From contig NZ_CP073063.1 in assembly GCF_022654015.1 (NCBI RefSeq), positions 992,001 through 1,056,000 of the forward strand: a DNA stretch of 64,000 nucleotides. Reading direction: 5' to 3'. The stretch is from Brevundimonas diminuta (lineage in GTDB: Bacteria; Pseudomonadota; Alphaproteobacteria; Caulobacterales; Caulobacteraceae). The notes under the pieces are model-generated. The model worked only from the letters and a program-made list of their open reading frames with translations, was not told where the DNA came from and searched no databases. A program made the position numbers and the translations under genes. Shown in pieces: positions 39,306 to 48,620 of this stretch (the stretch's first letter is position 1; the number at the start of each line of letters is the position of its first letter).

Positions 39306-39342
39306 CCGCGCGATCGAAAGATCGTGCGGCCCTGATCTTTTT
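39306..39342 (+). terminator. Probable terminator of the ilv-leu operon
   Basis: CCGCGCGATC (39306-39315), loop GAAA, then GATCGTGCGG (39320-39329): ten pairs including one G-U. TTTTT follows at 39338-39342, eight bases past the stem, which is further than ideal. Confidence 0.5.
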
Positions 39343-39452
39343 GTTCATAACCGTTGCAAGAAAGTTGCGCCGTTCACGGTCTAGCCCCTTGCGCCTATCG
39401 CAAATGCGGTAAAATCTTCGCAACTGCGAGATTGCATAGGGGGTACTAGCTC

Positions 39453-40796
39453 ATGTTGCAGACCACGAAACGACTTACGGGAGCGGCTGCGCTCCTTCTT
39501 CCCACACTCTGTCTGATGGCGGCAGGCGCAGCCAATGCGCAGGACGCCGCGCCCACCTTGCTCGGCCACCAGGCTGCGCTTGAGCTGGACAGCGCCGGGG
39601 CCTCATGGCTCGGCACCTCGACCGCCCTGGTTCTGCTGATGACCCTCCCCGGTCTGGCGCTGTTCTATGGCGGCATGGTGCGCAAGAAGAACGTCATCGC
39701 CACCATCACCCAGTCCGTCGGCGTCTTCGCCGTAGTTTCGCTGGTATGGTTCATCGCCGGCTACAGCCTGGCCTTCGGCAAGAACGAAAGCGCCGGCCTT
39801 CAGCCCTTCATCGGCAGCCTGGACATGCTGTTCCTGAACGGCGTGTCGCTGAAGACCGCCAACGCCCTGCTGCCGGGCATTCCCGAGTTCCTGTTCATCT
39901 CCTTCCAGATGACCTTCGCCATCATCACCCCGGCGCTGATCACAGGCGCCTTCGCCGAGCGGTTCAAATATTCGGCGCTGCTGCTGTTCACCGCCCTGTG
40001 GTCGCTGCTGGTCTATGCGCCAATCTGCCACTGGGTTTGGGGCGGCGGCTTCCTGGGTTCGGCCGGCGTGCTGGACTTCGCGGGCGGCGCGGTCGTTCAC
40101 GTCAACTCGGGCGTCGCGGGCCTGGTCTGCGCCATCTTCCTAGGACGGCGTAAGGGTTACGGCACAGAGGTTATCACCGCCCACAACCCCGTCCTGACCA
40201 TGATCGGCGCCTCGCTGCTGCTGGTCGGTTGGATCGGCTTCAACGCCGGTTCGGCGGGCGCCGCTAACGACCTGATGGGCGTGGCGCTGCTGAACACCAT
40301 CCTGGCCGCCGCCGCCGCCGCCCTGACCTGGAAGGTCGTCGAATATATCGAGAAGAAGAAGGTCTCGCTGATCGGCATGCTGTCGGGCGTCGTCGCCGGT
40401 CTGGTCGCCATCACCCCGGCGGCCGGTTTCGTCGACCCCAAGGGCGCGGTAATCATCGGCCTGATTGCCGGTCCGGCCTGCTACGCCTCGTCGGTGTGGA
40501 TCAAGAAGCTGCTGCGCTACGACGACAGCCTGGACGCCTTCGGCATCCACGGCGCGGGCGGCCTGATCGGCGCCCTGCTGACCGGCGTGTTCGCCACGAC
40601 CGCGATCAACAGCCTGTCGGAAGGCGCCAATGTCGGCGCCCAGGCGCTGGGCCTGCTGTGGACCATCGTCTACAGCGCCGTCGGCACCCTGATCATCCTG
40701 TTCATCTGCAAGTTCACCACGGGCCTGCGCGTGAGCGAGGCGGAAGAAGCCGCCGGCCTGGACACCTCGCTGCATGGCGAGGCGCTGGAACACTGA
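39453..40796 (+). CDS. amtB: Ammonium transporter (Amt family)
   Basis: 447 residues. N-terminal signal sequence ending in ANAQ, then about eleven membrane helices. Family motifs include MTLPGLALFYGGMVRKKN and DFAGGAVVHVNSGVAGLV, with the pore His pair (VVHV and DAFGIHGAGGLIGAL). It is an inner-membrane ammonium channel. The PII gene glnK, usually directly upstream, is absent; leuB precedes and a TorF-type porin follows. About 215 bases upstream hold the leu terminator and no gene. Confidence 0.94.
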   Translation: MLQTTKRLTGAAALLLPTLCLMAAGAANAQDAAPTLLGHQAALELDSAGASWLGTSTALVLLMTLPGLALFYGGMVRKKNVIATITQSVGVFAVVSLVWFIAGYSLAFGKNESAGLQPFIGSLDMLFLNGVSLKTANALLPGIPEFLFISFQMTFAIITPALITGAFAERFKYSALLLFTALWSLLVYAPICHWVWGGGFLGSAGVLDFAGGAVVHVNSGVAGLVCAIFLGRRKGYGTEVITAHNPVLTMIGASLLLVGWIGFNAGSAGAANDLMGVALLNTILAAAAAALTWKVVEYIEKKKVSLIGMLSGVVAGLVAITPAAGFVDPKGAVIIGLIAGPACYASSVWIKKLLRYDDSLDAFGIHGAGGLIGALLTGVFATTAINSLSEGANVGAQALGLLWTIVYSAVGTLIILFICKFTTGLRVSEAEEAAGLDTSLHGEALEH

Positions 40797-40868
40797 GCTG
40801 AGATCGGGCGCGGCTCCCAAACCCGCGCCCGGCCTCGACCTCGTACAACGACAACAAGGGGATAGACT

Positions 40869-41564
40869 ATGAAGAAGACCATCATCCGCGCGGCAGCCGC
40901 CGCCACGCTGGCCGCAGGTCTGATCGGCCTCGCTGCGCCGGCCTCGGCTCAGAGCACCGTCGATGTCGCCTGGAACGTGGGCGTCGTCAGCGACTACGTC
41001 TTCCGCGGTTTCAGCCAGACCAGTGAAGACCCCGCCATTCAGGGCGGCGTCGATCTGACCTCGGGAAGCTTCTACGCAGGCGCCTGGGCCTCCAACGTCG
41101 ATTTCGGCGACGACACCGATGCGGAGGTCGATCTCTACGGCGGCTATCGTACCGAGGCCGGCGGCTTCGCGCTCGACTTCGGCGTGATCGGCTATCTGTA
41201 TGTCGGGGAGCCGGACGGCGCGGACTATAACTACGCCGAGTTCAAGGCTGCGGCCTCGCGCGCGGTCGGTCCCGCCACCTTTGGCGCGGCCGTCTATTAC
41301 TCGCCCGACTTCTTCGGCATCGACGACGAGGCGACCTATGCCGAGGTCAACGCCGCCTTCTCGCCGGCGCCCAAGTGGACGGTGTCGGGCGCGCTCGGCA
41401 AGCAATGGCTCGACGTCAGCGACGACTACACGACCTGGAACATCGGCGTCGGTTATGCCCTGACCGACAAGGTGGGCGTCGATGTCCGCTATCACGACTC
41501 CGATGTGGACGGCGTGCCCGGCGCCGAAGATCGGATCGTCGGCGCGGTGAAGCTCACCTTCTGA
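40869..41564 (+). CDS. TorF-family putative outer-membrane porin
   Basis: 231 residues, starting MKKTIIRAAAAATLAAGL with a signal peptide cleaved after ASAQ. The mature part is built of amphipathic beta strands with WNVGVVSDYVFRGFSQTSED, the signature of the TorF/gcw_chp family, and ends in Phe as outer-membrane barrels do. Such porins often accompany glnK-amtB, suggesting a part in nitrogen uptake. It is 72 bases downstream of amtB, so probably cotranscribed. Confidence 0.85.
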   Translation: MKKTIIRAAAAATLAAGLIGLAAPASAQSTVDVAWNVGVVSDYVFRGFSQTSEDPAIQGGVDLTSGSFYAGAWASNVDFGDDTDAEVDLYGGYRTEAGGFALDFGVIGYLYVGEPDGADYNYAEFKAAASRAVGPATFGAAVYYSPDFFGIDDEATYAEVNAAFSPAPKWTVSGALGKQWLDVSDDYTTWNIGVGYALTDKVGVDVRYHDSDVDGVPGAEDRIVGAVKLTF

Positions 41565-41587
41565 GCCGCGTCAGCCCGAAATGAGTA

Positions 41588-41619
41588 CGGCCCCGGAGCG
41601 CGATCTCCGGGGCCGTTTT
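41588..41619 (+). terminator. Intrinsic terminator between porin and glucoamylase genes
   Basis: CGGCCCCGGAG (41588-41598) and CTCCGGGGCCG (41605-41615) pair perfectly over 11 bases around a 6-base loop, followed by TTTT. It ends 5 bases from the stop of the convergent glucoamylase gene. Confidence 0.88.
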
Positions 41620-41623
41620 CGTA

Positions 41624-43996
41624 TCAGCGGGCGTAGCGGTCGTGGACGGGGTCGTAGCTGTCCCAGACCTTACCGTCGGCCAGCGACCGAAGCAGCTTCA
41701 GATACTCCGCGTGGGTCCAGGCCAGGGGCGTCGCCGAGTCCGTATTCTGACCCACGGCGTAATCCTTGGCCGTCGGGTTTCCGACGCCGTCCCACACCTG
41801 TTCGGCCAGCATCAGTCCGCCGTTGGCAAACCGCTCCATGCCGCGCACATAGGTTTGACGGATGGCGGCGATGTCGGCGGCCGAGGGGGCGCCGTTCACG
41901 CTGACGCGGGCCAGCTCATAGTGACCGCGCTCGCCCGTGAAGAAGGGCCAAACCCGGCCGCGCTGACCTGGGCTCATTTCTCCGCCGACGCCATAGTTGG
42001 CGCCCGTCAGATGGTCCTCGCCATAGCCATCGACGCCATAACGGCGCCAGCCCGGCGTCTTGTCGCCCTCGGGACCGAAGTCGTAGCGGACGCGATAGAG
42101 CGGCTCCAGCGACTGATCGTCATAGACGGGCAGGGTTGCCAGGATGTGCGGATCGTCGGCCTTGCGCACGCCATAGCGCACCAGTTCCAGGAAGCCGCCG
42201 TCCACGACCCGGTCTTCGGCCGGGGCGATCTGGCCGTTGGCGGCGCCGATCGGGGCCTTGTCGTTCGGGTTTTCGTTCTGGGTGATGCGGATGAAGTAGC
42301 GACCGTCGCCGAAGTCGCCGTTGGTGGTGAACATCCGGTCTTCGATCCTGGATGCATAGCTGTCGGCCGCGATCTGGTACCGCGTCGCGCCGGCGGCGTC
42401 GCCTGAGGCGCGCGCCATTTCGGCAGCCACAGTCAGGCCCGCGACCACGGCGGCGGTGCTGGACGGCGAATAGCCCTGCTGCTCTTCCCAGCGTTCCTGC
42501 TGAGTGAAGGGCGGCTTGATCTCCGCGTCGTTCCACATCAGCCCAATTTTGCCGCCGTCGACCAGGAAGTCGGCCGCCGGCTTCAGCATGGACCGATAGT
42601 GTTCGGTCATCTGGGCGTCGGACAGCCAGCCCATCTTCCACAGACGATAGCCCAGCATGATCGGCATGGCGGTCTGATCCAGCTGGACCGCGACCCACTC
42701 CAGTTCGCCGTCCACGTGCGTCTTCTGCAGGAACCAGCCGCCGGCGCCGGTGTTGCCGGGCGTGTTCGGTCCGACCTGGACCTGGGGCAGATAGTTGAAG
42801 GCCGCCAGCGGCGTTTCCTTGTCGCCCAGCGCCGCCAGAGCCATCGCCACCTGATAAAAGTCGCGCGGCCAGACGGCCTTGTAGCCGGTGGAGGACTTGG
42901 ACGCGTCCACCGTATCGCCCCACGGGTTCGACAGCGACGCGATCAAGGCGCCCGCATGGGTGCGATCCTCCTGCACCTTCAGCATCAGGGCCGAGGCGTA
43001 GGCCAGCTTGCCCCCGTCGGTCGCCTGTTCGGCGATGCGCGGCAGTTCGCTGAGAGAGCCGACATAGTCTTCCCAGCCGACGCGCTCGCCCTCGCCGTTG
43101 AAGCGGGCCAGCACCTCTTCCAGACCGGTCGCGAACGATCCGTCCGCCGTCGCGCGCGCCTCAGCTTCGCTGGCGCCGAAGCCGATGACGAAGTCGCGCG
43201 TGATCCGGCGGCTTTGGCGCAGGCGCGGCAGGGCCCCGGTCATCATCGTGTTACCGGTTTGATCGCCGGTCGAGGCGTAGGTCCAGTCCAGCTTGCCGTC
43301 CTTCAGATCGGTCAGACCGTCCGAGGCGCCGACGAAGCCGACGCTGGCCTTTTCGAAGGCTTCGCTGGGCTTCAGGAACAGGTGGGTATCGCCTTCCCAG
43401 GCGTGGAAGCCGTCGCGCGTGACCTGACCGCGATCCTCGACGCCGGTGTTGGCGACGTGCGGCTCCAGCATCAGATAGGGCGTCACATCGCCCTTCAGCG
43501 CCGTGATGGTGACGCGCAGCACCAGGGCGTTGCGGTCGGGATCGCTGAAGATCTGCTTTTCGATCTGGAAGCGGCCGTTCTTGTCCTGGGTCGTGACGCG
43601 ATAGGCCGGCGACAGCGGACGCCCCTGGGCGTCGACGTGCAGATATTCGGTGCGGCTGGTGGTGTCGTCGCCTTCGACGACCAGACCGTCCTGGGTCACG
43701 CCGGCGAAGCGCAGCGTCTTGATCTGGGCCTCATGGATCAGGCCATACATGGTCTCGGTGAGGACGCCGTCGGCGATGGAATACCAGACCTTGGACACCG
43801 CGCCGGTCGGGCCGCCGTCGCGATACTGGCCATCGACATAGGCCTCGTATGAGGCGCCGGCGCCGGTCTTGGCCGCGCTGGACCAGACGGGCGGGGCGCC
43901 GGGCGCGCCGGGCGCGACGCCCGATTGGGCGTTTGCGGCGGAAGCAAGCGCCAGGCCGGCGGCGCCGGCAAGGCAGAAGGTACGGAAGTGACGCAT
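41624..43996 (-). CDS. GH15 glucan 1,4-alpha-glucosidase (glucoamylase), secreted
   Basis: 790 residues from the ATG at 43996, which has GAGGA in front. Signal peptide to about residue 24 (ASAANAQ). An N-terminal beta-rich supersandwich domain is followed by the (alpha/alpha)6 GH15 domain with KAVWPRDFYQVAMALAALGD, ELEWVAVQLDQTAMPIML and GGFLELVRYGVRKADDP. The catalytic-base region near the end contains GRVWPFFTGERGHYELA. It releases glucose from the non-reducing ends of maltodextrins, probably in the periplasm. Last gene of the four-gene reverse operon. Confidence 0.9.
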   Translation of the reverse strand: MRHFRTFCLAGAAGLALASAANAQSGVAPGAPGAPPVWSSAAKTGAGASYEAYVDGQYRDGGPTGAVSKVWYSIADGVLTETMYGLIHEAQIKTLRFAGVTQDGLVVEGDDTTSRTEYLHVDAQGRPLSPAYRVTTQDKNGRFQIEKQIFSDPDRNALVLRVTITALKGDVTPYLMLEPHVANTGVEDRGQVTRDGFHAWEGDTHLFLKPSEAFEKASVGFVGASDGLTDLKDGKLDWTYASTGDQTGNTMMTGALPRLRQSRRITRDFVIGFGASEAEARATADGSFATGLEEVLARFNGEGERVGWEDYVGSLSELPRIAEQATDGGKLAYASALMLKVQEDRTHAGALIASLSNPWGDTVDASKSSTGYKAVWPRDFYQVAMALAALGDKETPLAAFNYLPQVQVGPNTPGNTGAGGWFLQKTHVDGELEWVAVQLDQTAMPIMLGYRLWKMGWLSDAQMTEHYRSMLKPAADFLVDGGKIGLMWNDAEIKPPFTQQERWEEQQGYSPSSTAAVVAGLTVAAEMARASGDAAGATRYQIAADSYASRIEDRMFTTNGDFGDGRYFIRITQNENPNDKAPIGAANGQIAPAEDRVVDGGFLELVRYGVRKADDPHILATLPVYDDQSLEPLYRVRYDFGPEGDKTPGWRRYGVDGYGEDHLTGANYGVGGEMSPGQRGRVWPFFTGERGHYELARVSVNGAPSAADIAAIRQTYVRGMERFANGGLMLAEQVWDGVGNPTAKDYAVGQNTDSATPLAWTHAEYLKLLRSLADGKVWDSYDPVHDRYAR

Positions 43997-44004
43997 TGTG
44001 GTCC

Positions 44005-44946
44005 TCACGGGTTGCGCGTGGGGGCGGGGGAAAGAAGGAAGGTCAAAGGCACGTCCAGCCGCTGGTTCCAGGACGCCTCGTTGTGGTGGGCGCCGGGGAA
44101 GACCAGGCTGCGGAAATCGCCGAGGCCATAGCCGCGACGGCGGAAGGTCTGGTCCACCTGGGTCTGGAAGACGGCGTAGAACTGATCCAGCGTCTCGTCG
44201 CCCCGGTCGAAATAAAAGCGGTGGTCGCCCGGCTCGGGCAGGCCGCGTTCGATCACGCCGGTCCAGGCCGCGACTAGGCGTTCGCGCCAGGCGTCCAGCG
44301 CCGCGCCGGGTTCAAGCCCTTCGACCTTCAGTGGCCAATGGGTGGACAGGCAGGCGGCGGCGGAAAAGACCTGCGGCCGTTTCATCACCGCATACATCGA
44401 AATCAGGCCGCCCATGCTGGAGCCGGCGATCATCGTGTCCTGCGGTCCGCTCAGGGTGCGGTAGGCGCCGTCGATGAAGGGCTTCAACTCCTCGACCAGG
44501 AACCGCAGATAGGCGTCGGACAAGGACGGACCGCCGTAGACGGCCTGGACTTCGTCGCGCATGTCGGCGGGAAGGGCGGCGATCAGGTCGGCGGGGACAT
44601 ATTCCCGCAGCCGCAGGTCCGTGTTCCAGATTCCCACCACGATCGGAGCCCGCACCTGACCGCTCGCGATCAGCCGCGTCAGATGCTCGTCGACGCCCCA
44701 TTCGCCGAAGTTGGCCGTGGCCGGATCGAACAGGTTCTGGCCGTCGTGCATATAGAGGACAGGCCAGGCGGCGTCGGTCGCCTCATATCCGGGCGGCAGC
44801 CAGACCGAGACGTTGCGCGCCTTCACATGGGCCGACGCGACCGCCTCATGCAGTACCAGCCGTCCGCCCGCGAGGGCGCCGTCGCCACGCGCCGGGCTGG
44901 CGAAGGGCAGGGCGGCCATGAAGGCCAGAAGACCCCGACGGTTCAT
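44005..44946 (-). CDS. Esterase-D-like alpha/beta hydrolase with signal peptide
   Basis: 313 residues from the ATG at 44946, overlapping the permease stop by a shared ATGA-type junction. The N-terminal signal begins MNRRGLLAFMAALPFASPA. Family motifs: PVLYMHDGQNLFDP, the nucleophile elbow IAGSSMGGLIS and a C-terminal GAHHNEASW with the probable catalytic His. This is the putative esterase/enterochelin-esterase fold. In a maltodextrin operon it may remove acyl groups from substituted sugars, but that is inference. Confidence 0.82.
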   Translation of the reverse strand: MNRRGLLAFMAALPFASPARGDGALAGGRLVLHEAVASAHVKARNVSVWLPPGYEATDAAWPVLYMHDGQNLFDPATANFGEWGVDEHLTRLIASGQVRAPIVVGIWNTDLRLREYVPADLIAALPADMRDEVQAVYGGPSLSDAYLRFLVEELKPFIDGAYRTLSGPQDTMIAGSSMGGLISMYAVMKRPQVFSAAACLSTHWPLKVEGLEPGAALDAWRERLVAAWTGVIERGLPEPGDHRFYFDRGDETLDQFYAVFQTQVDQTFRRRGYGLGDFRSLVFPGAHHNEASWNQRLDVPLTFLLSPAPTRNP

Positions 44947-46454
44947 CCGCGATGCTCCTTGACCATCAGCGCGCTGGCGGCGGCCAGAACGAAGGAGACG
45001 GCGCCCAGCACCAGGGCCCAGATCGCCTGACCATCGAACAGGGTCTTCAGGATCAGGCCCAGAATCGTCGCGGCCAGCAGCTGGGGCACGACGATGAAGA
45101 TGTTGAAGACGCCCATATAGACGCCCATTTTTCGGTCCGGCACCGCCGCCGACAGGATGGCGTAGGGCATGGAGACGATCGAGGCCCAGGCGAAACCGAC
45201 GCCGATCATCGGCAGCCACAAGAGGCCCGGCTCGCGGATGGCGAAGACGCCGAACAGGCCGGCGGCGCCCAGCAGCAGCATCAGGGCGTGGGTCGCCTTG
45301 CGTCCGATCCGTTTGGCGATGACCGGCAGGGTGAAGGCCGCCAAGGCCGCCACGCCGTTATAGACCCCGAACAGAACCCCCACCCAGTCCGCGCCAGTGG
45401 CGTAGGCGGCCGAGGTGGTGTCGGTGGCTCCGTAATGGACGCGGGTCACGGCCGCGGTGGTGTAGATCCACATGGCGAACAGGGCGAACCAGCTGAAGAA
45501 CTGAACAACGGCTAAACCGCGCATCGTCTCGGGCATGCGGAAGATGTCGTTCAGGATTTCGGTCGCGGCGTTGGTGATGCGGCGACGTTGCATCATGCCG
45601 ACGGCGATCTGCAGCAGGCCGAACCCGGCGAAGAACCCCGCCAGGATCAGTAACTCCTTCTCCAGATCGAGCGCGCCGATCAGCACGAAACCCATCCCGC
45701 CGAGGACGGCGCAGACCAGGCCCGACGTCATCCAGCCCTGAACGCTGCGGGCCGGCGCTTCGGCCTCGACGGGCGCGGTCGGCGCGTCGTCTCGGGCGCG
45801 TTCGAAGGCCGCGATCTGTTCGGGGCTGTATTCCTTGGTCGACAGCACCGTCCACAGCACGGCCGAGAACAGGCCGGCGGCGCCGACGTAGAAGGCGATC
45901 TTGACCGACAGGGGCACCACGCCCGCCTCTGCGGTCGAGGCGATATCGAAGACGTTGGACAGCAGCCACGGCAGGACCGAGGCGAAGACTGCGCCGGCGC
46001 CGATGAAAAAGCTTTGCATCGCATAGCCGGCGGTGCGCTGCTCCTCCGGCAGGTTGTCGCCGACGAAGGCGCGGAACGGCTCCATGGTGATGTTGATCGA
46101 GGCATCCATGATCCACAGCATGGCCGCGGCGAACCACAGGCTGGGGCTGTTGGGCATGGCGATCAGGGCCAGGGTGGTGGCGATGGCACCGACCAGGAAA
46201 TAGGGCCGCCGCCGGCCGAACCGGGTCCAGGTCCTGTCGCTGAAATGGCCGATGATCGGCTGGACCAGCAGACCCGTCAGCGGCGCGGCGATCCACAGGA
46301 TCGCCAGGCTGTCGACCTCGGCGCCCAGCGTCTGGAAGATCCGGCTGGTGTTGGCGTTCTGCAGGCCGAAGCCGATCTGGATGCCGAAGAAGCCGACGCA
46401 CATGTTCCAGATGGCCAGGCCGGACAGGCGCGGGCGGTGCGAGAGCAGGGTCAT
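44943..46454 (-). CDS. Sugar (probably maltose) MFS/GPH-type permease
   Basis: 503 residues with about twelve helices. The N-terminus MCVGFFGIQIGFGLQNANTS and the helix 2-3 loop GHFSDRTWTRFGRRRPYFL are those of the sucrose/maltose transporter group within the GPH/MFS families. A central cytoplasmic loop is charged. Caulobacter uses a permease of this kind (MalY) for maltose. It overlaps GH97 upstream and the esterase downstream by four bases each, which ties it to alpha-glucan use. Confidence 0.87.
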   Translation of the reverse strand: MTLLSHRPRLSGLAIWNMCVGFFGIQIGFGLQNANTSRIFQTLGAEVDSLAILWIAAPLTGLLVQPIIGHFSDRTWTRFGRRRPYFLVGAIATTLALIAMPNSPSLWFAAAMLWIMDASINITMEPFRAFVGDNLPEEQRTAGYAMQSFFIGAGAVFASVLPWLLSNVFDIASTAEAGVVPLSVKIAFYVGAAGLFSAVLWTVLSTKEYSPEQIAAFERARDDAPTAPVEAEAPARSVQGWMTSGLVCAVLGGMGFVLIGALDLEKELLILAGFFAGFGLLQIAVGMMQRRRITNAATEILNDIFRMPETMRGLAVVQFFSWFALFAMWIYTTAAVTRVHYGATDTTSAAYATGADWVGVLFGVYNGVAALAAFTLPVIAKRIGRKATHALMLLLGAAGLFGVFAIREPGLLWLPMIGVGFAWASIVSMPYAILSAAVPDRKMGVYMGVFNIFIVVPQLLAATILGLILKTLFDGQAIWALVLGAVSFVLAAASALMVKEHRG

Positions 46455-48517
46455 CCGCGTCGTGCCCGGCCGACCGGCACGAACCGGATCGCCTGACCGC
46501 CGCCGGGGGCCAGCGCCAGGGTCAGAGTGTCAGACGACGTCACCTCGCGCTGCTCGATGACGATGTCCTCGCGCTTGCCGCGATAGTCGGCGTCCGGTCC
46601 GTCGCGATAGATTTCGGCGCGATATCGACGGCCGGCGTCCAGGAAGTCGAGCGGGGCCTTCAGCACGCGAGGATGCTCGTCGGTGACGGCACCCAAGGCC
46701 CAGACATCCGTGCCGCGCTGCTTGCGAACCGTGACGACATAATCGCCCATGGCGGCGTCCAGCGTGCGGCTCTCGCTCCAGTCGACCGGCACATCCTTGA
46801 TGAATTGGAACGGGCCGGGGTTGGCCTCGTAGTTGACCAGCAGATCCGCCGCCATCTGGATAGGGCTGTAGATCACGACATAGAGCGCCAGTTGCTTGGC
46901 CCAGGTCGTCTGCACGCCTCCGGGGCTGCGCGTCTCCATGCCGAAGATGCCGGGCGTATAGTCCATCGGCCCGGCCAAGAGGCGGGTGAAGACCAGGTTC
47001 GGCTCATGCTCGGGCGGATTGCCGGGATTGCCCCAGGCCGAATATTCCATGCCGCGCTGGCCCTCGCGGCTGATGATGTTCGGATAGGTGCGGCGAAGGC
47101 CGGTGTCCTTGAACGGCTCATGGGCGTTCACGGCGACCTTGTGGCGATAGCCGGCCTCGACCACGCGCATATGATGCTGAGCCATGGCCTGGCTCTCGTG
47201 CCAAGCCATGACCATTTGTCCGTCCGGCCCGGCGACGCGGGCGCCTTGCGCGTCGGCGACATAGCCGGTCTTCACTGAATGGACGCCGAGGCGCTCATAA
47301 AGCGCCATGGCCGGCTCGAGCTGCTGCTCATAGTGGAAGGCGTTGCCGCCGGTCTCGTGGTGGCCGATCAGTTGCACGCCCTTGGACCGAGCGTGGGCGC
47401 AGACGGCCTCAATGTCGAAATCGGGATAGGCCTCGGTGAAGCTGAAGTCCGCGCCGTTGGCGAACCACTGGCCGTCCCAGCCCTTGTTCCAGCCTTCGAC
47501 CAGAACGCCACCCAGGCCGTGTTTGGCGGCGAAGTCGATGTGTTTGATCGCATTCTCGGTCGTGGCGCCGTGCTTGGGCCCGGAGTTCCAAGTCTTCAGG
47601 TCCAGGTGCATCTCCCACCAGACGCCGACGTATTTCATCGGCTTGAACCAACTGACGTCGCCCAGCTTGTTCGGCTCGTTCAGGTTCAGGATCAGGCTGG
47701 AATCCAGCAGGCCCGCCGCGCCGTCGCTGATCTGAAGCGTCCGCCAGGGCGTGTTGAACGGCGCCTCGCGCACCACCGCCGCATTGGTCAGGCCCGGCGT
47801 CAGCTGGGCGCGGAACTTCGTTTCCTCCGACCGGCGCAGGTTCATCCCGGCGTAGTCGATGCAGGCGGCCTCGTGGATCGAGACGTGTAGGCCCGACTGG
47901 CCCCGAACCGTCATCGGCGTCTGGGCGCTGCCGACCGCATCGATGGGCGTGCGGCTGTAGAGATATTCCTCGCGGTTCCATTCCCAGGCCGGGCACCATA
48001 GGGCCTCGCCGTTTTCGGCCAGGTTGAACTCGGTGATTTCCGAACCGATCCGGACGGTGGTCAGGCCGGCCTGCTGCGGGAACTCGTAACGGAAGCCCAG
48101 ACCGTCGTCGTACAGGCGGAAGACCACGTCCACGCGGCGTCGCAGACCGCCGGTCTCGGCATAGGCGACGCGCCATTCGTTGTAGTGGTTGCGGATGAAC
48201 TGCCGCTCGCCCCAAGGCTGCTCCCAGGTGTCGTCGACAGCGATCGGCTGGCCTGCGGTCAGGGTCAGGCCGCGCTCGATGGCTGGTGCGTCGGTCAGCA
48301 GGAAGCCCAGCTTGGACGGCGCCACGACGACCCGGCCCTGACGCAGCACCGAATACATCGGCCGCCCGTCGTTGTCAGTGAAGGCCTCGACCGTCAGCAC
48401 GCCGCCGGGCGAGGACGCCCGGGCATGGTTCGGCGCGGTTTGGGCGCGCACGCCCGTCGCCCCCAGAGCCAGGATCGATACGCCGCCAAGGGCCAGGAAG
48501 GATCTGCGCTGCATCAT
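46451..48517 (-). CDS. GH97 alpha-glucosidase (SusB-like), exported
   Basis: 688 residues from the ATG at 48517 behind GGAG; a second ATG follows at once. Twin-arginine-like signal (MMQRRSFLALGGVSILALG). N-terminal beta-sandwich, then the GH97 barrel with MKYVGVWWEMHLDLKTW, GVLVEGWNKGWDG and LIGHHETGGNA, followed by VAVNAHEPFKDTGLRRTYPN, the family's catalytic-face motifs. It cleaves alpha-glucosidic bonds of maltodextrins. First gene of the reverse operon, divergent from the LacI repressor. Confidence 0.9.
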   Translation of the reverse strand: MMQRRSFLALGGVSILALGATGVRAQTAPNHARASSPGGVLTVEAFTDNDGRPMYSVLRQGRVVVAPSKLGFLLTDAPAIERGLTLTAGQPIAVDDTWEQPWGERQFIRNHYNEWRVAYAETGGLRRRVDVVFRLYDDGLGFRYEFPQQAGLTTVRIGSEITEFNLAENGEALWCPAWEWNREEYLYSRTPIDAVGSAQTPMTVRGQSGLHVSIHEAACIDYAGMNLRRSEETKFRAQLTPGLTNAAVVREAPFNTPWRTLQISDGAAGLLDSSLILNLNEPNKLGDVSWFKPMKYVGVWWEMHLDLKTWNSGPKHGATTENAIKHIDFAAKHGLGGVLVEGWNKGWDGQWFANGADFSFTEAYPDFDIEAVCAHARSKGVQLIGHHETGGNAFHYEQQLEPAMALYERLGVHSVKTGYVADAQGARVAGPDGQMVMAWHESQAMAQHHMRVVEAGYRHKVAVNAHEPFKDTGLRRTYPNIISREGQRGMEYSAWGNPGNPPEHEPNLVFTRLLAGPMDYTPGIFGMETRSPGGVQTTWAKQLALYVVIYSPIQMAADLLVNYEANPGPFQFIKDVPVDWSESRTLDAAMGDYVVTVRKQRGTDVWALGAVTDEHPRVLKAPLDFLDAGRRYRAEIYRDGPDADYRGKREDIVIEQREVTSSDTLTLALAPGGGQAIRFVPVGRARRG

Positions 48518-48570
48518 GGGAACTCCGTTACGCCGCCTCTTGCCAACCGCCGCGAACGGTGGCTGAAATA

Positions 48571-48590
48571 TTTGCAGAAAATTTTGCAGC
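48571..48590. promoter_or_regulatory. Probable repressor operator in GH97-lacI divergent region
   Basis: The 103-base divergent gap contains TTTGCAGAAAATTTTGCAGC (48571-48590), an A/T-rich island with two TTTGCAG units. Closely similar sites occur in the alpha-amylase/TonB receptor gap, which suggests common control by the adjacent LacI-type protein. Confidence 0.5.
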
Positions 48591-48620
48591 TTCACCATGC
48601 TGCTGTGAGGACCCGCGACC

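Noticed and set aside
39400..39452. Possible sigma-54 promoter before amtB (GCGAGATTGCAT region)
   Set aside because: The GG element expected ten bases upstream of the GC of TTGC is not there.
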